This document shows positions 1 through 10,267 of a DNA stretch of 64,000 bases, one piece after another (the first letter of the stretch is position 1; each line of letters starts with the position of its first letter). Position numbers and translations under genes: made by a program. Origin of the DNA: DATFKA01 sp042095835 (GTDB lineage: Bacteria > Bacteroidota > Bacteroidia > Chitinophagales > Saprospiraceae); assembly GCA_042095835.1 (NCBI GenBank), contig JBELML010000008.1, positions 28,992 to 92,991 on the forward strand, in the 5' to 3' direction. The notes below the pieces were generated by a model. The model searched no databases, was not told where the DNA came from, and saw nothing but the letters and a program-made list of their open reading frames with translations.

Positions 1-68
1 TATTTTCAAATGATTGTTTTACAAATATTATACAATCCCTGCAAAGGTATTGAAAGAGACAATCATCA

Positions 69-3000
69 CTATTTGTCTTTCTTTTTCAAACCAGCAGCGG
101 TACGATCTTCTGGAGCTGGTACAGGTGTTAGCATTGGGGCAGCATCCACTAACATTTTCAAGACCTCGTCCACCACTCTTTCCATTTGGGGATCACGTTG
201 TTGCATGAGCATATTAGGGTCGTCCCATATTTCAATATCTGGCTCCACTCCTACTCCTTCCCAGAACCAATGTCCGTCATTATCATACAACCTTGCTCCT
301 GGCACCGTAATACCACCTCCATCTACCAAACTATGTCCAGTAGCTGGTCCTACCAGGATACCCAAGGTTCGCTCGCCCACGATTGGCCCAGCTTTCAACT
401 CTTGAAAGGCCCAGGGTAATCCATCGCCACCTGAACCAGCCCAACCATTAATCAACATCCCCATTGGCCCTGTATTAGTTTTGATGGGTTGTGTATGATC
501 TTTGCCATGACGCCAGTGTAAATTATAGACTACTGGTCTTTTCAATAACTCTAAGAAGCGATCCGCCAATTGTCCACCACCATTAAAACGTTCATCAATA
601 ATAAAGCCTTTTTTATCCAATTGACCGTAGAACATTTTCACCAATTGTTGCTGCCCAAGACCAGCAGTATTTGACATATAAATATAGCCTAGCTGCCCAT
701 CGGAAAGTTCTTCCACCTTTTTACGATTTTGCTCGATCCATTCCATATTGCGTAGGTTGGATTCCTGTCCTGGGCTAAGACACTTTACGATGACTTCTTT
801 GGCTTGATCAAAGCTACCATCCTTACTGATTTTCAACATTACTGTCTTACCAGATAATCCTTCGAACGGAGCGTACGGACTTAAATCAGCGCTTAGTGCA
901 AGGCCATTAACACTGTGAATAATGTCTCCCTCCTCTACTTCCACACCAGTTCGATCAAAAGGAGATCGCACACCTGTGTCCCAGGCGGCGGGGCGTACAA
1001 TGTGTTTAACATAATATTTCCCGTCTTTTTGTCCCCAATTAATGCCAAGCATTCCCGTAGCTCTCGATTGGCCATTGGGCAAATTGTCTCCACCAAATGT
1101 ATAGGTATGGCCTGCGCTTAACTCCGCCGCAAGACTTGATTGAATAAAGCTGAGGTCCCAGCGAGTTCTGGCATCCTTTAATAAGCTACCATATTGCTTT
1201 TTCATGGCCTCCCAATCAAGTCCGTGCATAGCAGGGTCATAAAAAAAGTCTCGATGTCTTCTCCAAGTATCATTAAATATCTGGGTCCACTCTTCTCTTG
1301 GGACCAAATCCATCACCAAGCCATCTTTAGGGATAGGTTTATCAATTTTTTGTCCCGGTGCTGCTTTGATGATTCCAAACCGGCCCCTACTTCCTACCAA
1401 AATGCTCTTACCATCGGCAGTTAATACGGCCTGGTTAACATTATCCATAACCATCTTCTCTTCTCTTTTTTCAAAATCGTAAACCATCAACTTTGATCCA
1501 GGTGTATTGCTTCCAGTATTTGCAAATCGTCTATAAATTAGTTTCCCTTTCATTGGTATTAAGCTAGCCATGTTTCCAGCTTTGGGTGGAAGAAGTTCGA
1601 GTCTTGCCTCCATATCATCAGTATCAATCACTAAGTCTTTCTTGGTGGTGTCTTTTTCAGGTTTTTTCTCTTTCTTTTTATCATCGGAGAGGTCAAGTGC
1701 ATCGTTTTTGGTTTGTAAAAGCGAAGGCGTGCTTCGCACTAAGGAAACTGCAGCAATGCGTGTTGCATTCGGATAAACCCAGGTGTTATCCATATCAGAA
1801 TAAACAGAGCTAAACGTACGGTCTGTAAAAAAGAATAGGTATTTACTACCTGCATCAAAGGCAGGTCTGTAATCGTTGTAAAAGCCACTCGTCACCTGCT
1901 GCGCTTGCTTTGTTTTAGTATTGAATAACATAATGGCAGAATTTCCATTATCCATACCTACATCAAAACTCAACCAAGTACCATCTGGCGACCAGCTAAT
2001 TGGATAAGAAAATCGACCACCATGGCCAATATTCCAATTATAGTTTCCTACAGCAGTGATGGCGCCCGTCGCTGCATCAACGACACTAATGGTATTCGTC
2101 TCATCAACGAAAGCAAGGTGTTTATTGTCTGGGGACCAATAGAGCGTATAACCAAACCCTTTGCCTCGCTTGGTTAATTGTTTGGGCGCATTTTGCGTAT
2201 TGGCCTCTTGCAACCAAATTTCATTTTCGCCACTTTGGTCGCTCCAATAGGCAATAGTTTTTCCATCTGGTGACCAAGCCGGTTGGCGATCAAAAGCACC
2301 GCTGGACTTCGTAAGATTTAAAGTGTACCCCTCTTTAACGGGAACATTAAATAATTCTCCTCGGGTTTCAAAAACAACTCTTTTGCCACCTGGCGCTGCC
2401 GTCATACTACGTATGGACTTACTCACATCAACCTTTTTGGGCAGTTCTACAGATAAATCACTTAGTACATTAATATCAATCGATTGATAATCATCGGTCT
2501 CAGGGTTTAAAAGATACAGTGCCCCTCCAACTTCAAAAACCAACTCAGAGTTACTTCCCGATAAAAAAGAAATATCAAAATCTTTGAATTGGGTAACCTG
2601 ACTTAGAGACTTAGACTTGGTATCATAAGCCCAAATGTTCAACCTAAAATTCGCCCCTCGATCTGACAGAAAGAAGACCTTGTCTCCTACCCAAGCAGGT
2701 TTACTGTCGTTGGATCTATTCTCCGTAATTCTTTCTACTGATTTTCCTTCTGTATCGTAGATCAGGATATCCGAGGTTAAACCACCTCTGTACCTCTTGA
2801 AAGGATAGTTCTCCGCTATTTTAGTAATGTATGCCAATTGCTTTCCATCTGGAGAAAAACTGGCTAATTCACCATATGGAAGTGGAAACTTTTCGGCAAA
2901 GCCTCCGTTTTTGGAAACGGTATAAAACTGCTGAGAGGAGCGCTGCCCTAATTCTCTTCGAGATGCAAAAAGTAAGTCATCTCCATCTGGATACCATTCG

Positions 3001-3332
3001 ACTATGCGGTCATTTCCAGAGGCGTAGGTAATTCGATTCGGTAAGCCCCCCTGACTAGACATGACGTAAATATCGCTGTTTCCATTGTAGTTGGCTGTAA
3101 AAGCGATATGCTTACCATCTGGAGAAAACTTTGGCCAGGATTCTTCGCCTGGGGAATGTGTTAGTTGTATTGCAGTACCTCCAGCTTTATCGGCTATCCA
3201 GATATCACCTCCATAGACAAATGTGATCTGTGTTTTGGAAACATCAGGATACCTCATCAATTTGGCATTGACTTGTGCGATTGCCGTTTCGCAAAAGGTA
3301 ATAGCAATTAAAAATGCAAACAATAGTCTCAT
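69..3332 (-). CDS. Tricorn-like S41 family peptidase with N-terminal beta-propeller
   Basis: Predicted secreted serine protease of the Tricorn/S41 type, about 1087 residues. I chose the ATG at 3332 because it opens a clean signal peptide (MRLLFAFLIA..., cleavage after about residue 20, AIA-Q). An upstream in-frame start would add 46 residues without signal-like character. Residues ~30-540 carry repeated PD40/WD40-like blades (SPDGKHIAFTA, WSPDGKTIAYWSD, WSPDNKHLAFVD). A charged Lys/Glu/Asp-rich linker follows, then a Tricorn C1-like part with YDPAMHG (~700), a PDZ-like stretch with EEGDIIHSVNG (~800), and the S41 core with FNGGGQLADR (~920) and AGSGGDG (~966), where the Ser is the likely nucleophile. 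In relatives such enzymes degrade oligopeptides; here it would work in the periplasm. No T9SS C-terminal domain is visible. Divergent from the zinc-finger gene at 3488. Family call is firm; substrate unknown. Confidence 0.93.
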   Translation of the reverse strand: MRLLFAFLIAITFCETAIAQVNAKLMRYPDVSKTQITFVYGGDIWIADKAGGTAIQLTHSPGEESWPKFSPDGKHIAFTANYNGNSDIYVMSSQGGLPNRITYASGNDRIVEWYPDGDDLLFASRRELGQRSSQQFYTVSKNGGFAEKFPLPYGELASFSPDGKQLAYITKIAENYPFKRYRGGLTSDILIYDTEGKSVERITENRSNDSKPAWVGDKVFFLSDRGANFRLNIWAYDTKSKSLSQVTQFKDFDISFLSGSNSELVFEVGGALYLLNPETDDYQSIDINVLSDLSVELPKKVDVSKSIRSMTAAPGGKRVVFETRGELFNVPVKEGYTLNLTKSSGAFDRQPAWSPDGKTIAYWSDQSGENEIWLQEANTQNAPKQLTKRGKGFGYTLYWSPDNKHLAFVDETNTISVVDAATGAITAVGNYNWNIGHGGRFSYPISWSPDGTWLSFDVGMDNGNSAIMLFNTKTKQAQQVTSGFYNDYRPAFDAGSKYLFFFTDRTFSSVYSDMDNTWVYPNATRIAAVSLVRSTPSLLQTKNDALDLSDDKKKEKKPEKDTTKKDLVIDTDDMEARLELLPPKAGNMASLIPMKGKLIYRRFANTGSNTPGSKLMVYDFEKREEKMVMDNVNQAVLTADGKSILVGSRGRFGIIKAAPGQKIDKPIPKDGLVMDLVPREEWTQIFNDTWRRHRDFFYDPAMHGLDWEAMKKQYGSLLKDARTRWDLSFIQSSLAAELSAGHTYTFGGDNLPNGQSRATGMLGINWGQKDGKYYVKHIVRPAAWDTGVRSPFDRTGVEVEEGDIIHSVNGLALSADLSPYAPFEGLSGKTVMLKISKDGSFDQAKEVIVKCLSPGQESNLRNMEWIEQNRKKVEELSDGQLGYIYMSNTAGLGQQQLVKMFYGQLDKKGFIIDERFNGGGQLADRFLELLKRPVVYNLHWRHGKDHTQPIKTNTGPMGMLINGWAGSGGDGLPWAFQELKAGPIVGERTLGILVGPATGHSLVDGGGITVPGARLYDNDGHWFWEGVGVEPDIEIWDDPNMLMQQRDPQMERVVDEVLKMLVDAAPMLTPVPAPEDRTAAGLKKKDK

Positions 3333-3487
3333 GAAGAATGATTTTAGCGCGATATGCAAATGATTATTTATGGTTATTAAGGTCTTAATGTAAGAAGAAT
3401 GTGGGAAACTATTGAGCAAAAGCTTAGTTGGTTTATGCTTATATTTAAGAAAAGCAACTGTCTTCCTCAACCATAAATCTTGTAACC

Positions 3488-3745
3488 ATGTGTGAGCATT
3501 TAAAGTCTTATAAACTCAATTCCCCAGATAAATACTATTGTGAGCAATGCCAAGAAACGGGCGATCGCTGGGTCCACCTGCGTAAATGCCAAACTTGTGG
3601 AATCACTTTGTGCTGCGACTCTAGCCCCAATCAACACGCTAGTAAACATTTTGAAGCTAGCCAACATCCCGTAATTATTTCTGCCGAGCCAGGCGAAAAG
3701 TGGGCCTATTGCTACTTCGATAAAAGATCCAAGCTCTATCGATAA
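3488..3745 (+). CDS. UBP-type zinc finger protein
   Basis: An 85-residue protein made almost entirely of a ubiquitin-specific-protease-type (UBP/BUZ) zinc finger. Visible ligands in the family order are C2 and H4, C18 and C21, C34 and C37, C42/C43, then H50, H54 and H60, with the conserved TGDRWVHLRKC core at residues 24-34. In eukaryotes this fold binds the free C-terminal Gly-Gly of ubiquitin; small bacterial versions occur and their ligand is not known to me. No signal peptide, so probably cytosolic. ATG start with no long untranslated leader visible. It stands alone: the S41 gene is divergent and the next plus-strand gene begins about 290 bp later. Confidence 0.85.
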   Translation: MCEHLKSYKLNSPDKYYCEQCQETGDRWVHLRKCQTCGITLCCDSSPNQHASKHFEASQHPVIISAEPGEKWAYCYFDKRSKLYR

Positions 3746-3856
3746 GCTCGGTCATCCAGTCCAGACTTGAGCAGTGCTTTATACAATCGATGCCAAAATA
3801 AATGGTCCTTTACAGAAGAAAAGGGTAGTTCCCTTTATTTAATGGTGTATTTTGAT

Positions 3857-3864
3857 TAATTTTG
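3857..3864 (+). promoter_or_regulatory. Candidate Bacteroidetes -7 box (TAATTTTG)
   Basis: TAATTTTG matches the TAnnTTTG consensus. The -33 position 20 nt upstream reads TTT instead of TTG. It lies about 170 nt before the start of the giant surface protein, in a 291-bp intergenic stretch with no other recognisable feature. Confidence 0.35.
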
Positions 3865-4036
3865 TCCAAATTATCGCCTAGTAATCTTTATCCTTCCCCT
3901 CAAGTAAATTCACCAGTATCGATCTATTATTTAGAGATTGAGATCCCTAATATTAATGCTGTTAGGCCCTTTGTCCTATTTCATCTGTTGTTCTATGTGA
4001 TTATCAAAAAGTGAATCCTTGAAATTTAAGTGCAAA

Positions 4037-7000
4037 ATGAAAACGATCCTACTATCCATCACCTTACTTACCTGTTGCTATCTGCCTGGATTAGCAGCTG
4101 ACTACTATTGGGTAGGCGGTAGCGGCTCCTGGAACGATCTTAGCCATTGGGCAACTACTTCTGGTGGTCCACTCAGGCATGCTGTTGTGCCAGGTGCCAC
4201 AGATAATGTCATCTTTGATGCCAATTCCTTCACTGCTCCGAATCAAGAAGTTAGCGTCACTGAGGAGAATATTTTTGCCAACAATTTCTCTTGGATCGGT
4301 GCCAGCTTTAGCCCTAGATTTAGCACCATCGAAGGCACAAAAATAAACATCTACGGCAGTATAAGTTTGATTGAAGCCATGAGCTGGGTGGTCAATGGTG
4401 AAATCGCTATGAGGGGTAACGGCATCGCTCTAAGTATAGATGCAGCGGGGCATACCTTCCCGTCTATTTTAAGCTTCAACGAACCTTCTGGTAGTTTCCA
4501 ACTACTATCTGATTTAGTTGTAGATAGTATTATCCTTTTACAAGGAGGCCAACTTGATCTAGGGGATCATATGGTGCAGAGTAAATATTTCGAGAGCACC
4601 ACAGGCCCATCTACGCTGCAAATGAATAATGGCCAATTATTACTCAGCGGAGCTGCCAAAAGAGGAATACGCTCAGATAATTCTCAAGCCACGCTCTTTC
4701 TAAATGCCCAACAATTTGCATTGATTCCAGGTAATGGAACGATTGAACTCCGTAATGCTCAAGCCGATTTATGGGTAGATGGAGCCCGAGGTGTGGACTT
4801 TAATCGATTGATATTTAGCAATTCGGAGGGACAAAGTTTTATTGGTAGGCGTTGGTGGACCAATACTTTTATACATGCCCCTCTTCGGTTTAATCAACTA
4901 GAGGTCGCCAATGGTGCAATTTTTGACAATCCTTTTCTCGGTGGTAGCCTAAGTTTGGCGCCCGGCAAAGCCTATTCTTTTGCCAGCTTTTTGAATTATG
5001 AAATTAGCGAACTGGATGCCCAAGGAAATTGCCAACAACCCATTACACTTTCAGCAAGTATCAATGGACTTACTGCAGTGATAGAAAGTAATGCAGATAC
5101 TATCATCGGGGAATACCTCAGTTTACAAAGTATAGAGACAAGAGGCTCCGCTAATTTCATCGCTCAAAATGGTGTTGACCTAGGTAATAATATGGGTTGG
5201 GACTTTCCTGTCGGCGAGCCTTTCGACCTATTTTGGGTAGGTGGTTCTGGCAATTGGTCAGACTCTAATAATTGGTCTTTATCCAGTGGAGGGCCCGGAG
5301 GCGCTTGTATACCCGCGGGCAATACTAACGTGATTTTTGATGAAAACTCCTTTGATGCTCCCGGACAAGAAGTCATCCTCGATGTTGATCAGGCTTCTTG
5401 CCGAGATATGGATTGGTCAGCAGCCAATTTCACCCCTCGATGGAGAAGTAATGGAATTAGAGCATTGAGAATTTTTGGGAGCTTTATACTTCATCCAGAT
5501 ATGCTATGGAGTCACTTTGGTAGCCTCCATTTCTTAGCATCCGACCAAGGACATCAAATTAATACTGCCGGACAAGAACTATACCATGAGGTGACCTTTG
5601 ATGGTCCTGGTGGTGAGTGGACATTAACGAATGATCTATCCATACCTTTGCACGTACTTAGCCTTGTCAATGGACATATCATCACCAATGACCAGGATAT
5701 GCTCCTGGAGGGTTTTCTAGCAGAAGGTGGCCAAGCAGCACAAATCTCATTAGGCAATTCTACTATAAAAATAAATGCTGCAACACCAGGAAATGGGTGG
5801 CGAGTCATCAACACTAATTTGGTCGTTAATGCAGGTACCTCTACTATCCAAGGTCGAGGGAATCGGTTTTTATTTATCCACTCAAATTCCCCAGGGCCAT
5901 TTAGCTATTATCGCGTAGAGGGGCTGGTAGAACTTTCTCTTAGTCATAGCTTTAATGATCCAGAAGATTTGAGTATTGAGTATCTCTCAATTAGAGAAAA
6001 TGGACAACTAGAAAAAGGTACACGCATTGATACGCTAGTCCTCTACTCAGGATACACCATCATCATGGAAGAGGGCGAAACTTTTCCAGTAAAGGCCATC
6101 ATCACGGAGTCGAAATGTAATTTTGGAGGCGGCTTACTCATGTCTTCAGAACTCAACAAACCTGTTTTCATAGAAAGTGATACCAATATTGAGATTAAAG
6201 GCTTCTCTATCAGAGATATCCATACTCAAGGCCTAGGTAGCTTTGCCGCCATTGGTGGTTTAGATTTGGGTGGCAATGAAACTTGGACTTTCCAATCTCT
6301 AGCCCGTACCTTATACTGGATAGGCGGTGATGGTATCTGGCACGACGAAGCCAATTGGTCAAGCAGTAGCGGAGGTCCCGGAGGAGAATGCGTACCTACC
6401 TTATTGGATGATGTCATCTTCGATGAGCAATCCTTTTCACAAGCGGGACAAGCTGTACAAATATTGGGGGAAGCTTATTGTAAAAATATGGATTGGAGGC
6501 AGATAGATCAGGCCGTTTCCTTAAATGCAGTTGGCATCAACCTCAGTGGTTCGCTCTGGTTTAATGAAATAGCCGAAGCTGATGTGAACAATACTTACTT
6601 CCTTGGAGATTCTAATTACCAGTTTGCTCCTTTTGGGAAAAAATTTCAAAGTGTCCGAAATATCGGTCCTGGTACCTTAAGCCTAATAAGTGATCATTTT
6701 ATCAATGAATCTACAAGCAATATCCAGCTGATCAGTGGTGCTATTGAACTTGGTGATAATCGATTAAGCTTAGGCTCTATCATTGTAGACAATGCTTCTG
6801 ATGCTGCGGCCAATGCCCACCTTGACTTGGGAAGTGCCTACATAGAATTGTCCTCCTCTTCCAATGCTTTCCTATTCGAATTATTAGATCATAATAGTTT
6901 GGAGGCGGGTAGCTCCACTTTGGAGATCAGTCATCCCAACGGGCAGCTTACCTTTCTCATAGATTTCACTACGAATCGCCCCGAAAGATTGAACAGAGTA

Positions 7001-10000
7001 ATATTTTCCAATCCAGATGGCTTGAATAATCGCCTTTACCGGCTGCCAGGTGTAGCTATACAGCCAGAAGCGAGTTATGTAGAATTTCTGGGGAATGGGG
7101 AAATTCGAGGAGATTGGAATATAGACTCCCTAGTTTTATCTGCGGGCAAATCTTATATATTTAGAGCCTTAAACCGCTTGAATGTCAATGATTACTTCTA
7201 TGCCATAGGTAACAATTGCCTACAAATAGAGATTTCAAGTGGCATCAATACCATTCCAAATCAGTTCATCATGCCCGCTAGTAGTGAAGTCATCGCAGAT
7301 TTTCTCCAACTGACCGATATTGAAGCTATCGGGGGCGCCAACTTCTTCGCGGGGAATCACTCCACCGACATTAGTGGTAATAGCGGTTGGATATTTGGCA
7401 CTGGATTGGATAATAGCGATGAGGTTGGCTTTCTGGGTGCGGACCAAATCATTTGTGAAGGCTCGGTTGATCTCACTTTATCAGCTGATAATCGTAGCCC
7501 AGGCGAAACCTACACCTGGAATGATGGCTCAACAGCCTCTACCCTGAATATCAATCAAGCTGGCACCTATTTTGTATCTGTATTTTTCCCTACGCTAAAC
7601 TGCGAAGTGCGAGACACGGTACAAATTCTAGCAGCAGAGGCGCTTTCTGTGGACTTCCCCCCAGACACCGTACTTTGTACCGAGGAAATACTTATGATTG
7701 ATGCCAGCAGTCCTTTGGCTGATGTTCGCTATACTTGGCAAGATGGTTCCAATGAACTAAATTATTTGATAGAGCAGCCCGGGACTTATCATGTCTTATT
7801 AGAAAAAGAAGGTTGTACCGCCAGAGACACCATTCAAGTGAACTACAATGCCTTCCCTAATATTGATTTAGGGCCAGACACTACTTTATGCGAGACTACT
7901 GCTACTCTACTTCTTGATTTGACAGGTCAAGCCGAAAACTATCAATGGCAGGATGGCAGCACTAATAGCAGCTATCTAGCCTCAAGCAACGAACTAATCA
8001 CCGTGACCGCTAGTAACGGTAGATGTAATAACTCAGACACCCTCCAGGTCAACTTTTTTTCTAGCATTCCTATCGATCTGGGGCCTGATCTTGAGGCTTG
8101 CGCTGGTGATGTCCTCAGCCTAAAAACAGATATCAACCAAGGTAGGCTAATCTGGCAGGAAGACATCATCGCGGATACTTTACTCGTCACCCAATCAGGT
8201 ACCTATCAGGTCAGATTGGACACCAATGGTTGTAGTTTTAGAGACAGCGTCATGATTTCTTTTAAACCATTACCAAACATCAACCTAGGGCCAGATCAAG
8301 ATATTTGTACTGGAAGCGCAATTTTACTTGCTAATACTACCCACAATGCTGGACTCCTATACACGTGGAATGATGGATCTACAGCGCGCGAAAGACGCAT
8401 TGAGGAGGAAGGGCTTTATATACTTAATGCCGAGTTGAATGGCTGTATGAACCAAGATAGTATCCAAATCAATTTCCTAGAAACACCCACCTTGGAGCTG
8501 GGAGAAGACACTACTCTATGTGATGGGCAATCTTTACAACTAGTTCCAGTAAGCAACGCCAATAACTTTACTATCAGTTGGCAAGACGGTACTACTACCG
8601 ACCAGTTCATTGTCCAAGCAGCGGGCACCTACACTGCCACGATTTCCCTGAATGGCTGTGAAAACAGGGATACTATCCAAGTAGCCTATCGCAATCTTCC
8701 TCGATTTGAACTAGGCAATGATCTTTCGATTTGTGCAGGCGAACAAGCTGAATTAATCCCAATAGGTGATTTAGAAAATGCCCGTCTCAACTGGGCAGAT
8801 GGAATCATACTTGGGCAGCGCTTGGTATCGGAAGCCGGAACCTATTCCCTTTTTGCCGAAAGGCAAGGCTGTACCTTCCAAGATACTATCCAAGTAGTAG
8901 TTAATGCTTTGCCAGAGGTAGACCTTGGAGAAGATATTACGCTATGTGAAGGAGAAAACATCCTACTGAATACCAGCTTAGACAGCACAAACAATCAATA
9001 TAACTGGCAAGACGGAAGCACTCAAGCAGCACTTCTGGTAGAAGAAACAGGAACCTACAGTCTCACGATTACCCGAAATGCTTGTACAGCATCAGATACG
9101 ATTCTAGTAAGTGTAAATCCCTTACCCATTTTTGATTTAGGCCCAGAACTCCAAATCTGCGAAAATGAGGCCATTGAAATCAATCCCCAGCTCCCTGAAA
9201 ACACCTCCACTAGATGGCTGGACAACAACCAAGCACCAATCAACAGAACTATAAATATAGCGGGCACCTATACGCTTTTGGCGACACTTGATGGCTGTAG
9301 TTATCGCGACAGTATCGATTTAATCATTTTAGAAAACCCTCAACCCAATCTGGGTAATGATTTGATTTTATGCGAGGGCGAAACCGTTGAATTAGAGCTA
9401 GATATTACTGGAGATTACCGCTGGGACGATGCCAGCACCACCGCTAATCGAATAATTACGGAAGCAGGTATGTATTGGGTGGAGGTGAGTCAGCAGGAAT
9501 GCCTAGGTCGTGATAGCATCCAAGTAGATTTCGAGCCGAGTCCACAAATCGATCTTGGACCAGACCAGGCCTTGTGTGAAGGTGAGTCCGTTCTATTAGA
9601 TGCCAGACAAGAAGGGGTAGATTATTTATGGAGTGATGGATCAGATCAACCCACAAGAAGCGTGGTTGAAACAGGACAATACTGGGTAGAATTAGAAAAA
9701 AATGGCTGTCTGGCTGCTGATACCATACAAATTCAATTTGTGGGGCCTCCTGTATTTGATTTAGGTCCAGACACGACTATATGTAGCGAGGGAGATATGC
9801 TCTCTCTAGAGGTTCCCGACTTTGCACAAAATTGGAGATGGAGCGATGGAAGTACCGCTAGACAAAGAAGCCTATCTGAAAGTGGAGAATATTGGCTAGA
9901 GATAGAAGATGTTTGTACCGTAAGAGATTACATACGGTTAGAGGTAGAAGAGTGCCTGCGCTTTAGTATGTACGTTCCCAATGCTTTCAGTCCTGACGGT

Positions 10001-10252
10001 GATGGTACCAATGATTACTTCCGCCCCTTTTTCAAATTACCAGTAGAAATATTAGAGTATCAACTACAGATATTTGATCGATGGGGTAACCGGTTGTACC
10101 AAACCGATAGGTTCCTGGAAAAATGGGATGGGATGTACAAGGGACAAGTCCAATCAAGCGGCGTATACGTATGGCAAATTGAATTGACCTACAGAGACGA
10201 CTTTGGCATCAAAAACTTACACCAATACGGAGATGTGACCCTTGTACGTTAA
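4037..10252 (+). CDS. Giant T9SS type B surface protein with three N-terminal modules and twelve Ig/PKD-like repeats
   Basis: About 2071 residues. The ATG at 4037 is preferred over a TTG 18 bases upstream because it opens a signal peptide ending near LPGLAA. Three related modules of ~360 residues start near residues 21, 397 and 757, each opening with a [YL]YW[VI]GG.G.W..... W motif, then SGGP and a DNVIFD-like segment. From ~1131 to ~1974 I count twelve tandem repeats of 70-85 residues, each with LGPDTTLCE-like start, a central W.DGS, AGTY, and a closing C...DTIQV. The last ~95 residues (VPNAFSPDGDGTNDYF to VTLVR) are the gliding-motility-associated type B C-terminal domain that directs T9SS export. 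Conserved Cys pairs within repeats suggest one disulfide per repeat. Probable role: surface adhesin or matrix protein, inferred from architecture only. Convergent with the next gene, 15 bp apart. Confidence 0.92.
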   Translation: MKTILLSITLLTCCYLPGLAADYYWVGGSGSWNDLSHWATTSGGPLRHAVVPGATDNVIFDANSFTAPNQEVSVTEENIFANNFSWIGASFSPRFSTIEGTKINIYGSISLIEAMSWVVNGEIAMRGNGIALSIDAAGHTFPSILSFNEPSGSFQLLSDLVVDSIILLQGGQLDLGDHMVQSKYFESTTGPSTLQMNNGQLLLSGAAKRGIRSDNSQATLFLNAQQFALIPGNGTIELRNAQADLWVDGARGVDFNRLIFSNSEGQSFIGRRWWTNTFIHAPLRFNQLEVANGAIFDNPFLGGSLSLAPGKAYSFASFLNYEISELDAQGNCQQPITLSASINGLTAVIESNADTIIGEYLSLQSIETRGSANFIAQNGVDLGNNMGWDFPVGEPFDLFWVGGSGNWSDSNNWSLSSGGPGGACIPAGNTNVIFDENSFDAPGQEVILDVDQASCRDMDWSAANFTPRWRSNGIRALRIFGSFILHPDMLWSHFGSLHFLASDQGHQINTAGQELYHEVTFDGPGGEWTLTNDLSIPLHVLSLVNGHIITNDQDMLLEGFLAEGGQAAQISLGNSTIKINAATPGNGWRVINTNLVVNAGTSTIQGRGNRFLFIHSNSPGPFSYYRVEGLVELSLSHSFNDPEDLSIEYLSIRENGQLEKGTRIDTLVLYSGYTIIMEEGETFPVKAIITESKCNFGGGLLMSSELNKPVFIESDTNIEIKGFSIRDIHTQGLGSFAAIGGLDLGGNETWTFQSLARTLYWIGGDGIWHDEANWSSSSGGPGGECVPTLLDDVIFDEQSFSQAGQAVQILGEAYCKNMDWRQIDQAVSLNAVGINLSGSLWFNEIAEADVNNTYFLGDSNYQFAPFGKKFQSVRNIGPGTLSLISDHFINESTSNIQLISGAIELGDNRLSLGSIIVDNASDAAANAHLDLGSAYIELSSSSNAFLFELLDHNSLEAGSSTLEISHPNGQLTFLIDFTTNRPERLNRVIFSNPDGLNNRLYRLPGVAIQPEASYVEFLGNGEIRGDWNIDSLVLSAGKSYIFRALNRLNVNDYFYAIGNNCLQIEISSGINTIPNQFIMPASSEVIADFLQLTDIEAIGGANFFAGNHSTDISGNSGWIFGTGLDNSDEVGFLGADQIICEGSVDLTLSADNRSPGETYTWNDGSTASTLNINQAGTYFVSVFFPTLNCEVRDTVQILAAEALSVDFPPDTVLCTEEILMIDASSPLADVRYTWQDGSNELNYLIEQPGTYHVLLEKEGCTARDTIQVNYNAFPNIDLGPDTTLCETTATLLLDLTGQAENYQWQDGSTNSSYLASSNELITVTASNGRCNNSDTLQVNFFSSIPIDLGPDLEACAGDVLSLKTDINQGRLIWQEDIIADTLLVTQSGTYQVRLDTNGCSFRDSVMISFKPLPNINLGPDQDICTGSAILLANTTHNAGLLYTWNDGSTARERRIEEEGLYILNAELNGCMNQDSIQINFLETPTLELGEDTTLCDGQSLQLVPVSNANNFTISWQDGTTTDQFIVQAAGTYTATISLNGCENRDTIQVAYRNLPRFELGNDLSICAGEQAELIPIGDLENARLNWADGIILGQRLVSEAGTYSLFAERQGCTFQDTIQVVVNALPEVDLGEDITLCEGENILLNTSLDSTNNQYNWQDGSTQAALLVEETGTYSLTITRNACTASDTILVSVNPLPIFDLGPELQICENEAIEINPQLPENTSTRWLDNNQAPINRTINIAGTYTLLATLDGCSYRDSIDLIILENPQPNLGNDLILCEGETVELELDITGDYRWDDASTTANRIITEAGMYWVEVSQQECLGRDSIQVDFEPSPQIDLGPDQALCEGESVLLDARQEGVDYLWSDGSDQPTRSVVETGQYWVELEKNGCLAADTIQIQFVGPPVFDLGPDTTICSEGDMLSLEVPDFAQNWRWSDGSTARQRSLSESGEYWLEIEDVCTVRDYIRLEVEECLRFSMYVPNAFSPDGDGTNDYFRPFFKLPVEILEYQLQIFDRWGNRLYQTDRFLEKWDGMYKGQVQSSGVYVWQIELTYRDDFGIKNLHQYGDVTLVR

Positions 10253-10267
10253 GTACCTTCGATGTCT

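Noticed and set aside
3333..3470. Upstream in-frame extension of the S41 protease
   Set aside because: It would put 46 residues before a clear signal peptide; the internal ATG at 3332 is the better start.
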